A DNA stretch of 64,000 nucleotides from Bradyrhizobium sp. Tv2a-2. GTDB lineage: Bacteria > Pseudomonadota > Alphaproteobacteria > Rhizobiales > Xanthobacteraceae. The position numbers and the translations under genes are program-made. A model generated the notes under the pieces. It saw only the letters and a program-made list of their open reading frames with translations, was not told the DNA's origin and did not search any database. The stretch lies in contig NZ_AXAI01000002.1 in the NCBI RefSeq assembly GCF_000472425.1, positions 249,265-313,264 of the forward strand. Reading direction: 5' to 3'. Below, in pieces: positions 36,329 to 45,395 of the stretch (its first letter is position 1; each line of letters opens with the position of its first letter).

Positions 36329-37263
36329 TGGCGGACGCCCCATATCCCCGCGACCTGCGCGGCTACGGCCGCAACCCGCCGCATCCGCACTGGCCGGATA
36401 ATGCCCGGATCGCCGTGCAGTTCGTCGTGAATTTCGAGGAGGGGGGCGAGAACAACATCCTGCATGGCGATGCGGCGTCGGAGGCTTTCCTCTCCGATGT
36501 CCTCGGCGCGCGACCATGGCCCGGCCAGCGCCACGCCAATGTCGAGTCGATGTTCGAATATGGCTCGCGCGCGGGTTTCTGGCGGCTGTGGCGGATGTTC
36601 ACCGAGCGCAAGCTTCCGACCACCGTGTTCGGCGTGGCGACCGCGCTAAAGCGCAATCCTGAGATCGTGGCCGCAATGAAGGAGGCCGGCTGGGATATCG
36701 CAAGCCATGGCCTCAAATGGATCGAGCACAAGGACATGTCGGAAGCGCGCGAGCGCGCCGAGATCGCCGAAGCCATCCGCGTCCACACCGAGGCCACCGG
36801 CGAACGCCCGCGCGGCTGGTACACCGGCCGCTCCTCGTTCAACACCATCCGCCTTCTGATGGAAGCCGGCGGGTTGATGTATCTGTGCGACTCCTATGCC
36901 GACGACCTGCCTTACTGGATCAAGGGAGCCACAGCGCCGCAGCTGATCATTCCCTATACGCTCGATGCCAACGACATGCGCTTCATCAATGCGCAGGGCT
37001 TTGGCGGCGGCGATGAGTTCTTTACCTACCTGAAGGACAGCTTTGACGTGCTCTATGCCGAAGGCGAGACACAGCCCAAGATGATGTCGGTCGGGCTGCA
37101 CTGCCGCGTTGTCGGCCGTCCGGGCCGAGCCGCATCGCTGATCCGCTTTCTCGATTACGTCCAGAAGCATGATCGGGTCTGGGTGCCGACGCGGCTTCAG
37201 ATCGCCGAGCACTGGCACAAAAATCTCGCGCATCTCGCCGAAAGCGCGCCAGGCTTGGGTTAG
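36328..37263 (+). CDS. puuE: Allantoinase, polysaccharide-deacetylase type
   Basis: A 311-residue protein beginning ADAPYPRDLRGYGRNPPHPHWP, the PuuE signature. It would open the ring of allantoin to allantoate without a metal. The NodB-like fold shows VQFVVNFEEGGENN, DIASHGLKW and GWYTGRSSFNT, and the C-terminus matches (LQIAEHWH). The start overlaps the DUF3830 stop (TGATG) and the next gene begins nine bases after its stop, so these three form one operon. The product feeds the allantoate hydrolase at 45.8 kb. Confidence 0.92.
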   Translation: MADAPYPRDLRGYGRNPPHPHWPDNARIAVQFVVNFEEGGENNILHGDAASEAFLSDVLGARPWPGQRHANVESMFEYGSRAGFWRLWRMFTERKLPTTVFGVATALKRNPEIVAAMKEAGWDIASHGLKWIEHKDMSEARERAEIAEAIRVHTEATGERPRGWYTGRSSFNTIRLLMEAGGLMYLCDSYADDLPYWIKGATAPQLIIPYTLDANDMRFINAQGFGGGDEFFTYLKDSFDVLYAEGETQPKMMSVGLHCRVVGRPGRAASLIRFLDYVQKHDRVWVPTRLQIAEHWHKNLAHLAESAPGLG

Positions 37264-37271
37264 GACGCGCG

Positions 37272-38159
37272 ATGTCGCAAACAACGCTTTCGGAGTTGAA
37301 CGCCTCGAGCAAAGGCGACTTCGTCGTGCAGCTCTCCAACGTCTTCGAATATTCGCCGTGGATCGCCGAACAGGCCGCATCGCTCCGGCCGTTTGCCGGC
37401 GTCGTGCAGCTGTTCGACGCCATGAAGGCGGCCGTGGATCGGGCGCCAGAGGAGCTGCGGCACGCGCTGATCAAGGCGCATCCTGACCTCGCCGACAAGA
37501 CGCAACGCGCCGCCGGGCTGACCGCGGAATCGAATGCCGAGCAGAACAGTGCAGGTCTCGATCGCCTGTCGGATGCCGAGTACGAGGCCTTCGAGCGCGT
37601 CAACAACGCCTACCGCGCCAAGTTCGGCTTTCCCTATATCGTCTGCGTCCGGCGCCAGACCAGGGATTCCATCCTGCGCGATTTCGAGCGCCGCCTGCCG
37701 AACGACGCCGCGGCCGAAACGCAGCGATCGGTCGAGGAGATCTTCCGCATCGCCGCCCTTCGCCTCGATCAGCTCGTGATCGGGGATGACCGGTTGAAGG
37801 TGCACGGCCGGCTCTCCACCCATGTGCTCGACAATCACAATGGCAAGCCTGCGTCCGGCATCGAGCTCGTCTTGACGGAGTTGTCCGAGCTCGGCGCTGC
37901 CCGCGTGATCACGCGCGCCGTCACCAATTCGGATGGCCGCACCGATGTGCCCTTGATCGGCGGCCGGCCGGTGCCGATCGGCCGCTATGAGCTGACATTT
38001 TCCGTCGGTAGATATTTTGCCGCGCGCGGCGTGCCGATATCCGATCCGCCTTTTCTCGACGAGATTCCGCTGCGCTTTGCCGCGAGCGAGCCGGAAGGCC
38101 ACCTGCACGTTCCGCTCCTAGTCACGCCCTGGAGCTACGCGACCTATCGCGGGAGCTAG
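37272..38159 (+). CDS. uraD-uraH: Fused OHCU decarboxylase / 5-hydroxyisourate hydrolase
   Basis: A 295-residue bifunctional protein. Residues 1-165 are an OHCU decarboxylase (UraD) with FEYSPWIAEQA and the catalytic AHPDLADK. Residues about 175-295 are a transthyretin-like HIU hydrolase (UraH) with GRLSTHVLD and the C-terminal YRGS. The two act on consecutive intermediates between urate and S-allantoin. The order is that of plant allantoin synthase. It follows the allantoinase gene by nine bases and completes the route to allantoate if a urate oxidase exists elsewhere. Confidence 0.92.
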   Translation: MSQTTLSELNASSKGDFVVQLSNVFEYSPWIAEQAASLRPFAGVVQLFDAMKAAVDRAPEELRHALIKAHPDLADKTQRAAGLTAESNAEQNSAGLDRLSDAEYEAFERVNNAYRAKFGFPYIVCVRRQTRDSILRDFERRLPNDAAAETQRSVEEIFRIAALRLDQLVIGDDRLKVHGRLSTHVLDNHNGKPASGIELVLTELSELGAARVITRAVTNSDGRTDVPLIGGRPVPIGRYELTFSVGRYFAARGVPISDPPFLDEIPLRFAASEPEGHLHVPLLVTPWSYATYRGS

Positions 38160-38292
38160 GGCGTGTAACAAGGCCGTAGATGTCGGCTTTTGGTGGCTCA
38201 GCAGAAAGCTTCTGCTCGATCAGAGCATTGCTGGTTTTGACCCGAGGGCGACATCCAGCGTGTCGGTTGAGAGCTGTTTTGCTAAACGCGCT

Positions 38293-38318
38293 GGAACCTG
38301 CATCCATGGTGCTGGGTT
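38293..38318 (+). promoter_or_regulatory. Possible EcfG-like promoter, one mismatch
   Basis: GGAAC (38293-38297) and GGTT (38315-38318) are 17 bases apart; GGTT differs from CGTT by one base. It lies 50 bases before the start of the small secreted protein at 38369. Weaker than the sites at 19.6-21.7 kb. Confidence 0.35.
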
Positions 38319-38368
38319 ATTCTCGGATTCGTAAGCCAAGGGAGAAGACAAGCCAAGGGAGATCAAGC

Positions 38369-38620
38369 ATGAAGATTGCGACCATAGCGTTGGCTGCTGC
38401 GTTCGCGCTCTCAAGCACGTTCGCATTTGCATACACAACTCACCATAAGCACAAGACCCACCATGGCACGACCTACCAAGGTACGGTCGGCATGGGCGGT
38501 GGGCCCGGTCGTGCAGGCGCGGCGAATGGCACCGTGGGCACCCCTTCAGGCGGCTGGTACGGCGCTAGAGGTGGGTTGGTTGGCGGCTCGAGTAACGGTG
38601 TCGACAGGCCGACTCGTTAA
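38369..38620 (+). CDS. Small secreted Gly-rich protein
   Basis: ATG at 38369 behind AAGGGAG; 83 residues. The signal peptide MKIATIALAAAFALSSTFAFA is followed by a His/Thr/Lys stretch and a glycine-rich tail. No family recognised. The ribosome site and signal peptide support a real gene. Confidence 0.65.
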   Translation: MKIATIALAAAFALSSTFAFAYTTHHKHKTHHGTTYQGTVGMGGGPGRAGAANGTVGTPSGGWYGARGGLVGGSSNGVDRPTR

Positions 38621-38778
38621 TCACGAACGCGACGGATGCGGCGACGGCCGGCTACAATTCGACGAGGCTGAGTGGGGCGTGCGCAGTCGCACCTCCCGCT
38701 CTTATCAGAGCAGTGTTCCCGACGCGTAGCCATCCTTCGTGACGCGGCCTTCAGCCGCTCCTCTGGATGAGGTCGGCA

Positions 38779-41505
38779 TCACGTCTCCCCGAACTTCTCC
38801 ATCAGCTGCGGAAACAGCCGGTCCGGCTTGAACGGCACCGCGGTGAAGCGAATGCCGGTGGCGTCGGCGAGCGCGTTGCCGAGCGCCGCGGCGACCGGGT
38901 TATACGGGCTCTCACTCATCGACTTGGCACCCATCGGTCCGACCGTATCGTAGGTGTCGGCGAAAAGAACCTCGGTGCGCGGCACGTCCGCAAACTGCGG
39001 CAGATGATAGTCGCGGAAGCGCGGATTGACGATGCGGCCGCCGTCGTCGATGACCATCTCCTCGTAAAGCGCGGCGCCGAGCGACTGCGCCACGCCGCCT
39101 TCGATCTGGCCACGGCATTGCATGGGATTGGCGACGCGGCCGGCGTCTGCCGCCTGCACGCTCTTCAGGATTTTGACCTGTCCCGTGCCCTTGTTCACGG
39201 CGACGCGAAAGCCTTGGACATTGAAGGCGACCGAACGTGGCGTGCCGCCGGAATTGCCGGTGGCTGCAAGCGTCATGCCTTGCTGGTGCGCGCTTGCAGC
39301 CAACGCCGCATAGGAGAGTTGTTTGCCGCCGCAGACGGCGGAATCGCTTTCCAGCATGCAGCCCGCGACATCGGTTCCCAGCGCCGTCGCTGCAAACGCC
39401 TTCAACTCACCGGCAAGCTTTTCGGCCGCGACTTGGGTCGCAAGACCGGCGACAAAGGTGCCGGCCGAGCCATAGGCGCCGGTGTCGTGACCGCCATGGG
39501 CGGTGTCGGATTGCCGCAGGCGAATCTGGTCCACGGTCGTTGCAAGCGCCGAGGCCGCGATCTGGCGATGCACCGTGCTGGTGCCGTTACCAAACTCCGC
39601 GGTGCCGACCGTCAGCTCGAAGCCTCCGTCGTCGCGCAGTTCAATCGCGGTGTCCGCGATGTGTCCGTCGGGCGGGACGGTATCGATCATGGTGAGCGCA
39701 ATGCCTTCGCCGACCAGCCAATCCGGCGAGAGATCGGCTTGCGCTGTCTCCGCCTGCATCGCGCGTTCGACCAGGTCGAGGCATTGGTCGAGGCCGTAGG
39801 AGCCGTACACCACGTCGGTCTCGCCATAGCCTTGCGGTGACAGCATGGGATCGCCGGGCTTCACGATATTGCGCCGGCGCATGTCGTAGGGACTGATGCC
39901 GAGCTGTTTTGCGAGCTCGTCGATTGCCGCTTCGACGGCCAACAAGGTCTGCGGCAGACCGTAGCCGCGGAAGGCCCCGGCCGGCACCGTGTTGGTATAG
40001 GCGACGACGGCATCGACCTTCTTGTTCGGGCAGTTATAGACGCCGATGCTTTCGCCGCAGGAGTGGAACAGGACCGGGCCGGCATGGTTGCCATAGGCGC
40101 CGGTGTTGGAGAGGACGTCGAGATAAAGCGCCGCCAGCTTGCCGTCCTTGTCGGCGCCGGCCTTGACGGTGACGCGCATGGGATGTCGCGTCGAGGTCGC
40201 GATGAATTGCTCCTCGCGCGTGAGTTCAAGCTTCACCGGCCGGCCGGTCTTCAGCGCGGCCAGCGCCAATATGTCCTCGACGAACATCTCCTGCTTGCCG
40301 CCAAACCCGCCGCCGACGCGTTCGCAGAACACGCGAATTTTTTCCGGCACCAGGTTGAAAATCTCGGTCAGCGCGCGGCGCGTCAGGAACGGCACCTGCG
40401 TGCTCGAGCGCACGGTCAGGATGCCCTGCTCATCGACCCAGGCGAGACCGCCATGGGTCTCCAGGGCGGCGTGCTGGACGCGCTGGGTGGTGAAGGTGCC
40501 TTCGTATCTTGCGGCTGAGTTGGCAAGGGCGGTTGCGACATTGCCGAACTCGCCATGCGCCTCGGCCACGATGTTGCGCGCTGCATTGGCAACGCGCTGC
40601 TCAGTGGTCCGGCCCGGATGGATCACCGGCGCGCCCGGCGCGATGGCTTGGGCGGGCTCGAACACGGCAGGCCAGGTCTCGTAGTCGATCGCAAGCTTGC
40701 GGCAGCCTTCTTCCGCGGCGGCCTCGGTCTCCGCGACCACGGCGGCCACGCGCTGGCCGATGAAGCGGACGACCCTGTCCAGCATGAGAGTGTCGTCCGG
40801 GTCCATCCAGGCTTTCTCGTGCCGCGCGGTCGAGTACAGCCGGTCCGGCGAGTCCTCGTAGGTCAGCACGGTGGCGACACCCGGCACGCCCAGCGCCACC
40901 GTCTTGTCGATCGATTTGATCCTGGCATGCGGATACGGTGAGCGGACGAGCTTGATGTGAAGCAGGCCCTCGATCTCGGTGTCGAACGTGTAGCGCGCGG
41001 CCCCGCGCACCACCAGCGGGCCTGCGGGTGCGGGCAGGCTGCGGCCGAACGCTGCACCAGCCTCGACCTCCTCGATATTGGTCTTGCCGTCGAGCGCGTC
41101 CTCTATCGCGCGATAGCCGGTGCAGCGGCAGATATTGCCCTTCAGCGCCGCGCCCAGATCCTGGCGCTGCGCCTGGTTCAACGAGGCGCAGGTCAGGATC
41201 ATGCCGGCGGTACAGAAGCCGCATTGGAAGGCCTGGGCGTCGAGAAAGGCCTGCTGCATCGGATGTGCATGGCCTTCGGTACCGAGTCCCTCGATGGTCG
41301 TCACCGCATGGCCCTCGGCGCGAAACGCCGGGATCAGGCAGCTATGCACCGGCTCGCCGTCGATCAGCACGGTGCAGGCGCCGCAATCGCCGGCGTCGCA
41401 ACCTTTCTTCACTCCGAAATGGCCGAGCTCGCGCAGGAAGGTGCGCAGGCATTGCCCGGCGCGCGGCGTTTGCCAAAGGGATTTGCCGTTGATCTCAAAA
41501 CTCAT
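38779..41505 (-). CDS. Xanthine-dehydrogenase-type hydroxylase, fused 2Fe-2S and molybdenum subunit
   Basis: A 908-residue protein from ATG 41505; the long frame upstream belongs to another frame of the FAD gene. N-terminal 2Fe-2S domains bind two clusters: CDAGDCGACTVLIDG, then QCGFCTAGM and ICRCTGY. The molybdopterin part follows, with GGGFGGKQE and GAFRGYG motifs. In the usual bacterial layout the iron-sulfur part is a separate gene; here it is fused to the molybdenum part, with FAD on the preceding gene (four-base overlap). Location among purine genes favours xanthine or related purine hydroxylation to urate. The exact substrate is not proven by sequence. Confidence 0.85.
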   Translation of the reverse strand: MSFEINGKSLWQTPRAGQCLRTFLRELGHFGVKKGCDAGDCGACTVLIDGEPVHSCLIPAFRAEGHAVTTIEGLGTEGHAHPMQQAFLDAQAFQCGFCTAGMILTCASLNQAQRQDLGAALKGNICRCTGYRAIEDALDGKTNIEEVEAGAAFGRSLPAPAGPLVVRGAARYTFDTEIEGLLHIKLVRSPYPHARIKSIDKTVALGVPGVATVLTYEDSPDRLYSTARHEKAWMDPDDTLMLDRVVRFIGQRVAAVVAETEAAAEEGCRKLAIDYETWPAVFEPAQAIAPGAPVIHPGRTTEQRVANAARNIVAEAHGEFGNVATALANSAARYEGTFTTQRVQHAALETHGGLAWVDEQGILTVRSSTQVPFLTRRALTEIFNLVPEKIRVFCERVGGGFGGKQEMFVEDILALAALKTGRPVKLELTREEQFIATSTRHPMRVTVKAGADKDGKLAALYLDVLSNTGAYGNHAGPVLFHSCGESIGVYNCPNKKVDAVVAYTNTVPAGAFRGYGLPQTLLAVEAAIDELAKQLGISPYDMRRRNIVKPGDPMLSPQGYGETDVVYGSYGLDQCLDLVERAMQAETAQADLSPDWLVGEGIALTMIDTVPPDGHIADTAIELRDDGGFELTVGTAEFGNGTSTVHRQIAASALATTVDQIRLRQSDTAHGGHDTGAYGSAGTFVAGLATQVAAEKLAGELKAFAATALGTDVAGCMLESDSAVCGGKQLSYAALAASAHQQGMTLAATGNSGGTPRSVAFNVQGFRVAVNKGTGQVKILKSVQAADAGRVANPMQCRGQIEGGVAQSLGAALYEEMVIDDGGRIVNPRFRDYHLPQFADVPRTEVLFADTYDTVGPMGAKSMSESPYNPVAAALGNALADATGIRFTAVPFKPDRLFPQLMEKFGET

Positions 41506-42332
41506 GGCGGCGCCGCCGCGCCCGAGAGCTCGGACCGGATTTCCTCGGCGAGCCGCAAAGTCATGTGCTTGCGCCAGAACGGCTTGCCATGGATATCGTC
41601 GTGATAATCGCCGTCGCCGATGCCGTGCAGGATCGCCTCGCGCAGCTCGTGCGGCGCGGGCACCTTGCCGAACGCAAGCCGCACCGGCCGCTTGGTCGAA
41701 GCGCTCACCGTCAGCAGCAAGCCTCCCTCGGCCGCGATGCTGCCGATCAACAGCGCGGCCGAGCGGCCGACCGGCGCCAGCGAGATCTGCCTGAAGGCCG
41801 AGCGCCTTTTCAATGCGGCGAGCGGTATGTCGATCTGCCGCAGCAAATCGCCCGCCGCGAGGACATTGCGCTGGTTGCCGGTGACGAAGTCGAGCACAGT
41901 GACCTTCCGCTCGGTGCCGTCGGCGCGCCAGATGGTGCAGACGCCGTCGAGGGCCGAGGTCAGCGAGATCATGGGCCCTGCCGGCAACGACATGCAGAGA
42001 TTGCCGCCGACGGTCGCGGTTTTCCAGATTTTGAAGGACGCAAGGAAGGCCCTGCAGCACTGGTTGATCAGCGGTGCCGCCAGCCAGTCTGGGGGGCAGG
42101 CCAGCGCATCGAGCTGGGCGATGGTGCAGGTCGCGGCCATCGTCAGGCCGGTTGCGTTGACCTCGAGCGGCGGCCATTTCAGGTCGGCAAGGTCGATCAA
42201 CCGGGAGAGGTGGACTTGCGGCTCCGAGAACAGCCAGGTGCCGCCTGCAAGCCACGCGTCGCCTGCCGTCCAAACGGGCAGCTCGGATCGGGCTCGTGGC
42301 CGGGCGACGTCCTTGATTGTGTTCAAATCCAT
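41502..42332 (-). CDS. FAD-binding subunit of the purine hydroxylase
   Basis: The ATG at 42332 gives 276 residues. The frame continues upstream into a palindromic repeat and is unlikely to be translated there. The CO-dehydrogenase-type FAD domain shows AGGTWLFSE, ATVGGNLCMSLPAG and GSIAAEGGLL. It carries electrons from the iron-sulfur clusters of the partner to NAD or another acceptor. The stop overlaps the start of the partner gene (ATGA), so the two are coupled. Confidence 0.82.
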   Translation of the reverse strand: MDLNTIKDVARPRARSELPVWTAGDAWLAGGTWLFSEPQVHLSRLIDLADLKWPPLEVNATGLTMAATCTIAQLDALACPPDWLAAPLINQCCRAFLASFKIWKTATVGGNLCMSLPAGPMISLTSALDGVCTIWRADGTERKVTVLDFVTGNQRNVLAAGDLLRQIDIPLAALKRRSAFRQISLAPVGRSAALLIGSIAAEGGLLLTVSASTKRPVRLAFGKVPAPHELREAILHGIGDGDYHDDIHGKPFWRKHMTLRLAEEIRSELSGAAAPP

Positions 42333-42450
42333 GTAAACTTCAATGCTTTCAACCCAATCCTTCTGCTTGTAACAGTCTTGCAAGACCAGCGCCAATTCGG
42401 CCGGTCCTTGAATTGCAGGTCCCCGAATTACCGGAACGCAATTATCCTCG

Positions 42451-42531
42451 GTCATTCCGGGGCGCTTCGAAGAAGCGAACCCGGAATCTCGAGATTTCGG
42501 GTTCGATGCTTGCGCATCGCCCCGGAATGAC
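42451..42531. repeat. Palindromic intergenic repeat
   Basis: GTCATTCCGGGGCG at 42451 is repeated inverted as CGCCCCGGAATGAC ending near 42531, with smaller complementary words between them. This is a common dispersed palindrome in Bradyrhizobium (from memory). It lies between the divergent FAD subunit and 8-oxoguanine deaminase genes and may be transcribed into a hairpin in either leader. Confidence 0.6.
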
Positions 42532-42574
42532 GGCCAGTGCTTTAACTCTAAATTGAACACGGATGCCGCGCGCC

Positions 42575-43921
42575 ATGGAGCAATCACAAGCCATCTGGAT
42601 CAAGGATCCGACCGGTATTTTTGCCGACGGCGCCGCGCGTGGCGTGGTGGTGAAAGACGGCAGGATCGTCGAGCTGGTGCCGGCCGGCGGCACACCGGCG
42701 ACCGCGGATGCCGTGGTATTAGATGCCAGCCAGCACGTGGTGCTGCCCGGGCTCATCAACACCCACCACCATTTCTACCAGACGCTGACCCGGGCGCTGC
42801 CGGCTGCGATGGATCGCGAACTCTTCCCGTGGCTGCAGGCGCTCTATCCGGTGTGGGCGCGGCTGACGCCGGAGAGGCTTGAGCTTGGCGTCACGGTGGC
42901 GATGTCCGAATTGCTGCTGTCGGGCTGCACCACCACGACCGACCATCACTATGTCTTTCCGGCCGGGCTTGAGGATGCCCTGGACATCGAAGTCGCCGTG
43001 GCAAAACGGCTCGGCATGCGCGTTCTGCTGACACGCGGCTCGATGAACCGCTCGCAGCGAGATGGCGGGTTGCCGCCCGACAGCGTGGTGCAGGATGAAG
43101 ATACTATCCTCGCTGACAGCGCGCGCGTGGTCGTGAGGCACCATGAGCGCGGCGAGGATGCCATGGTGCAAATTGCGCTTGCGCCATGCTCGCCGTTTTC
43201 GGTGACGACCTCCCTGATGCGCAGGACCGCGGAGCTTGCCGAGAAGCTCGATGTCCGGCTGCACACGCATCTCGCCGAGACCGCGGACGAGAACACATTC
43301 TGCGAGCAGCTCCACCATTGCCGTCCGCTCGATTATCTCGAGCAGTGCGGCTGGCTCAATTCCCGCACCTGGCTTGCGCACGGCATCTTCTTCAATGCCG
43401 AGGAGATCAAGCGGCTGGGCCGGGCGAGGACGAGCATCAGCCACTGCGCCTGCAGCAACCAGCTGCTGGCGTCGGGCTGCTGTCCGGTCTGCGAGATGGA
43501 GGCGGCGGGCGTCGGCATCGGCCTCGGTGTCGATGGCTCCGCGTCGAATGACGCTTCCAATCTGATGCAGGAGGTTCGCGCCGCGTTCCTGCTGCAACGG
43601 GCGCGCTATGGCGTGCTCAAGGTCAGCCACAAGGACGCGCTGCGCTGGGCCACCAGAGGCTCGGCGGCATGTGTCGGCCGGCCGGAGCTTGGCGAGATCG
43701 CGGTGGGCAAGGCCGCCGACCTTGCGCTGTTCAAGCTCGACGAATTGCGCTTCTCCGGCCATGGCGATCCCGTCGCCGCGCTGGTGCTGTGCGGCGCACA
43801 TCGCGCCGACCGGGTGATGGTTTCAGGCAAATGGGCCGTTGTCGACGGCGCCATTCCGGGCCTCGACGTCGCCGACCTGATCCGCCGTCACAGCGCAGCG
43901 GCGCGTGCGATGCAGGGCTAA
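42575..43921 (+). CDS. 8-oxoguanine deaminase (amidohydrolase)
   Basis: A 448-residue metal-dependent amidohydrolase of the TrzN/AtzA-related group. An earlier ATG at 42563 is also possible. The metal site HHHFYQ (in LINTHHHFYQTLTR), HTHLAE, WLAHGI and GVDGSASND are all present and close to those of the characterised 8-oxoguanine deaminases (EC 3.5.4.32), which turn 8-oxoguanine into urate. That product fits the neighbouring ureide genes. Guanine or s-triazine deaminases are alternatives. Confidence 0.8.
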   Translation: MEQSQAIWIKDPTGIFADGAARGVVVKDGRIVELVPAGGTPATADAVVLDASQHVVLPGLINTHHHFYQTLTRALPAAMDRELFPWLQALYPVWARLTPERLELGVTVAMSELLLSGCTTTTDHHYVFPAGLEDALDIEVAVAKRLGMRVLLTRGSMNRSQRDGGLPPDSVVQDEDTILADSARVVVRHHERGEDAMVQIALAPCSPFSVTTSLMRRTAELAEKLDVRLHTHLAETADENTFCEQLHHCRPLDYLEQCGWLNSRTWLAHGIFFNAEEIKRLGRARTSISHCACSNQLLASGCCPVCEMEAAGVGIGLGVDGSASNDASNLMQEVRAAFLLQRARYGVLKVSHKDALRWATRGSAACVGRPELGEIAVGKAADLALFKLDELRFSGHGDPVAALVLCGAHRADRVMVSGKWAVVDGAIPGLDVADLIRRHSAAARAMQG

Positions 43922-43930
43922 ACCGAGGCA

Positions 43931-43989
43931 GAGCGCAGCGAAACCCATCATGTCACATGCGGCGAGAATTCGTGGGTTTCGCTGCGCTC
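43931..43989. repeat. 17-bp inverted repeat between convergent genes
   Basis: GAGCGCAGCGAAACCCA at 43931-43947 and its complement at 43973-43989 form a perfect 17-base stem around a 25-base loop. It sits between the convergent ends of the deaminase genes, where it could end both transcripts. It resembles a dispersed repeat of rhizobia. Confidence 0.7.
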
Positions 43990-44023
43990 TACCCACTCTA
44001 CGAGCGACGAACGACGCTGGCGG

Positions 44024-44512
44024 CTACTTCCACACGCCATCGTGCAGCGCGGCGGCTTCGTCCTCGAGCAGCGGGCCGACGACCTCGGTTGGGCGCTGGC
44101 CGTTCTTGAAGACCTCGCGGCAGGGCAGGTCGAGAGTGGGATTTTCCGGATGGTTGCCGGTGATGCCGCGCAGGCGGTGCTCGCTCAAGCCATAGACCAG
44201 ACGGCCGATGCCGGCCCAATACATCGCGCCCGCGCACATCGCGCAGGGCTCCGCCGAGGAATAGAGCGTGGATGCCGCAAGCACGTCCTTGGGCAACGTC
44301 CGGCAGGCCTCAGTCGCCAGCAGCCGTTCGGCATGTGCCGTGCCGTCATGTGCCGGCATATAGCCGTTCTCGCTCTCCAGCAGCACCTTGCCGTCCTTGT
44401 CGACGAGAATGGCGCCGAAGGGATGGTTGCCGTGGGTCATGGAGCGGCGGGCCACCTCGAAGGATCGCCGCAGGAAATGCGCATCGCGGTCGCCAGAACT
44501 CGGATCGGACAT
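44024..44512 (-). CDS. Nucleoside/guanine deaminase (CMP/dCMP deaminase fold)
   Basis: A 162-residue zinc deaminase from ATG 44512, with HAE (in GTAHAERLLA) and PCAMCAGAM as the zinc and catalytic motifs. The purine context suggests guanine deamination to xanthine, which the neighbouring hydroxylase would oxidise to urate. The family also includes cytosine and tRNA adenosine deaminases. Its start is adjacent to the broken transporter gene, so it was probably the last gene of a transporter operon. Confidence 0.82.
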   Translation of the reverse strand: MSDPSSGDRDAHFLRRSFEVARRSMTHGNHPFGAILVDKDGKVLLESENGYMPAHDGTAHAERLLATEACRTLPKDVLAASTLYSSAEPCAMCAGAMYWAGIGRLVYGLSEHRLRGITGNHPENPTLDLPCREVFKNGQRPTEVVGPLLEDEAAALHDGVWK

Positions 44513-44901
44513 CAATGGCCTGCCATGTGGCGGCCAATCTCGGTCAAATCGGCTTCGCTCGCGCGCGCCTCATAGACCAGCTGGCCGTGAAACATCACGA
44601 CCAGACGATCCGACAATTCCAGGAGCTCGTCCAGATCCTCGCTGACGAGAAGCACGGCGGCACCGCGGTTTCGCGCGGCCATGATCTCGGCATGGATTTG
44701 CGCGACCGCGGCGAAGTCCAGCCCGAAGCAGGGATTGGCCGCGATCAGGACCTCGACATCGCCGCCGAGCTCGCGCGCCAGCACCGCGCGCTGTACATTG
44801 CCGCCCGACAGCGCCGCGATCGGCGTCTCGGGCGTGCGGGTCTTGATCTTGTAACGGGCGATCTTCCTCCTCGCATCCTCGCGAAACGCCGACTTCTTCA
44901 A
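44512..44901 (-). pseudogene. Remnant of an ABC importer ATPase (second NBD only)
   Basis: Only the last part of a duplicated-domain sugar/nucleoside ABC ATPase is left. The signature LSGGNVQRAVLARE, a Walker B-like LIAANPCFGLDF and VLLVSEDLDELLELSDRLVVM are present. The whole first domain and the second Walker A are missing. It joins the substrate-binding gene fragment directly at about 44900, without the permease genes that normally lie between, so one deletion has removed them. Family: BMP-type (YufO/RbsA-like) importers. Confidence 0.8.
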
Positions 44902-45395
44902 CCACCACGAAGCCGAGCTTGCCGCTCTTGGTCGAATAGCCCGCGACGATGCCGGAGACGTATTGCGCTTCGTCGATATAGCCGAAATAGCTGCCCGCGT
45001 TCTTCGGGTCCTTGTCGGTCCAGAGGCCGCCGCAGTGCTCGAAGTGCAGCTTCGGGTACCTGTTGGCCATCTTGATCATGTGCGGGTTGTAGTAACGAGG
45101 TCGGGAATAGCAGCGTAGCACCGTCGAGATTGATCATGGACTCCATGGTCTTCTCGACCGCGTCGGTTTCGGGGACCTTCTCCTCCTCGACCACCTTGAT
45201 GCCGGGCAGCTTCTTCAACGCCGCCGCACCTTGTGCGTGTGCCTGGTTGTAGCCGTAGTCATCGCGCGATCCGACATAAATAAGACCAATGGTTGTGTCG
45301 ACGGCGAAAGCCGAGCGCATGCCCAGCGCTGAGCCCAAGGTCAGGGCGGCGCTTCCCTGCAAAAGATGACGTCGTGAAATCCTGCCAAAATCCAT
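44898..45395 (-). pseudogene. Remnant of a BMP-family periplasmic binding protein
   Basis: The N-terminus is intact: ATG at 45395, a twin-arginine-like signal RRHLLQGSAALTLGSA and a mature start TTIGLIYVGSRDDYGYNQAHA, typical of BMP/nucleoside- or urate-binding proteins. After GATLLFPTS (about 45125) a small deletion of five bases by my reading shifts the frame. The next frame then continues with YYNPHMIKMANRYPKLHFEH and GYIDEAQYVSGIVAGYSTKSGKLGF until 44900, where it runs into the ATPase remnant. The C-terminal half is absent. The transporter is therefore dead. Confidence 0.82.

Noticed and set aside
41506..42273. Extension of the molybdenum-subunit frame upstream of 41505
   Set aside because: It overlaps the FAD subunit in another frame; the translated extension is Arg-rich and unlike any family, while the ATG at 41505 gives the normal 2Fe-2S start.
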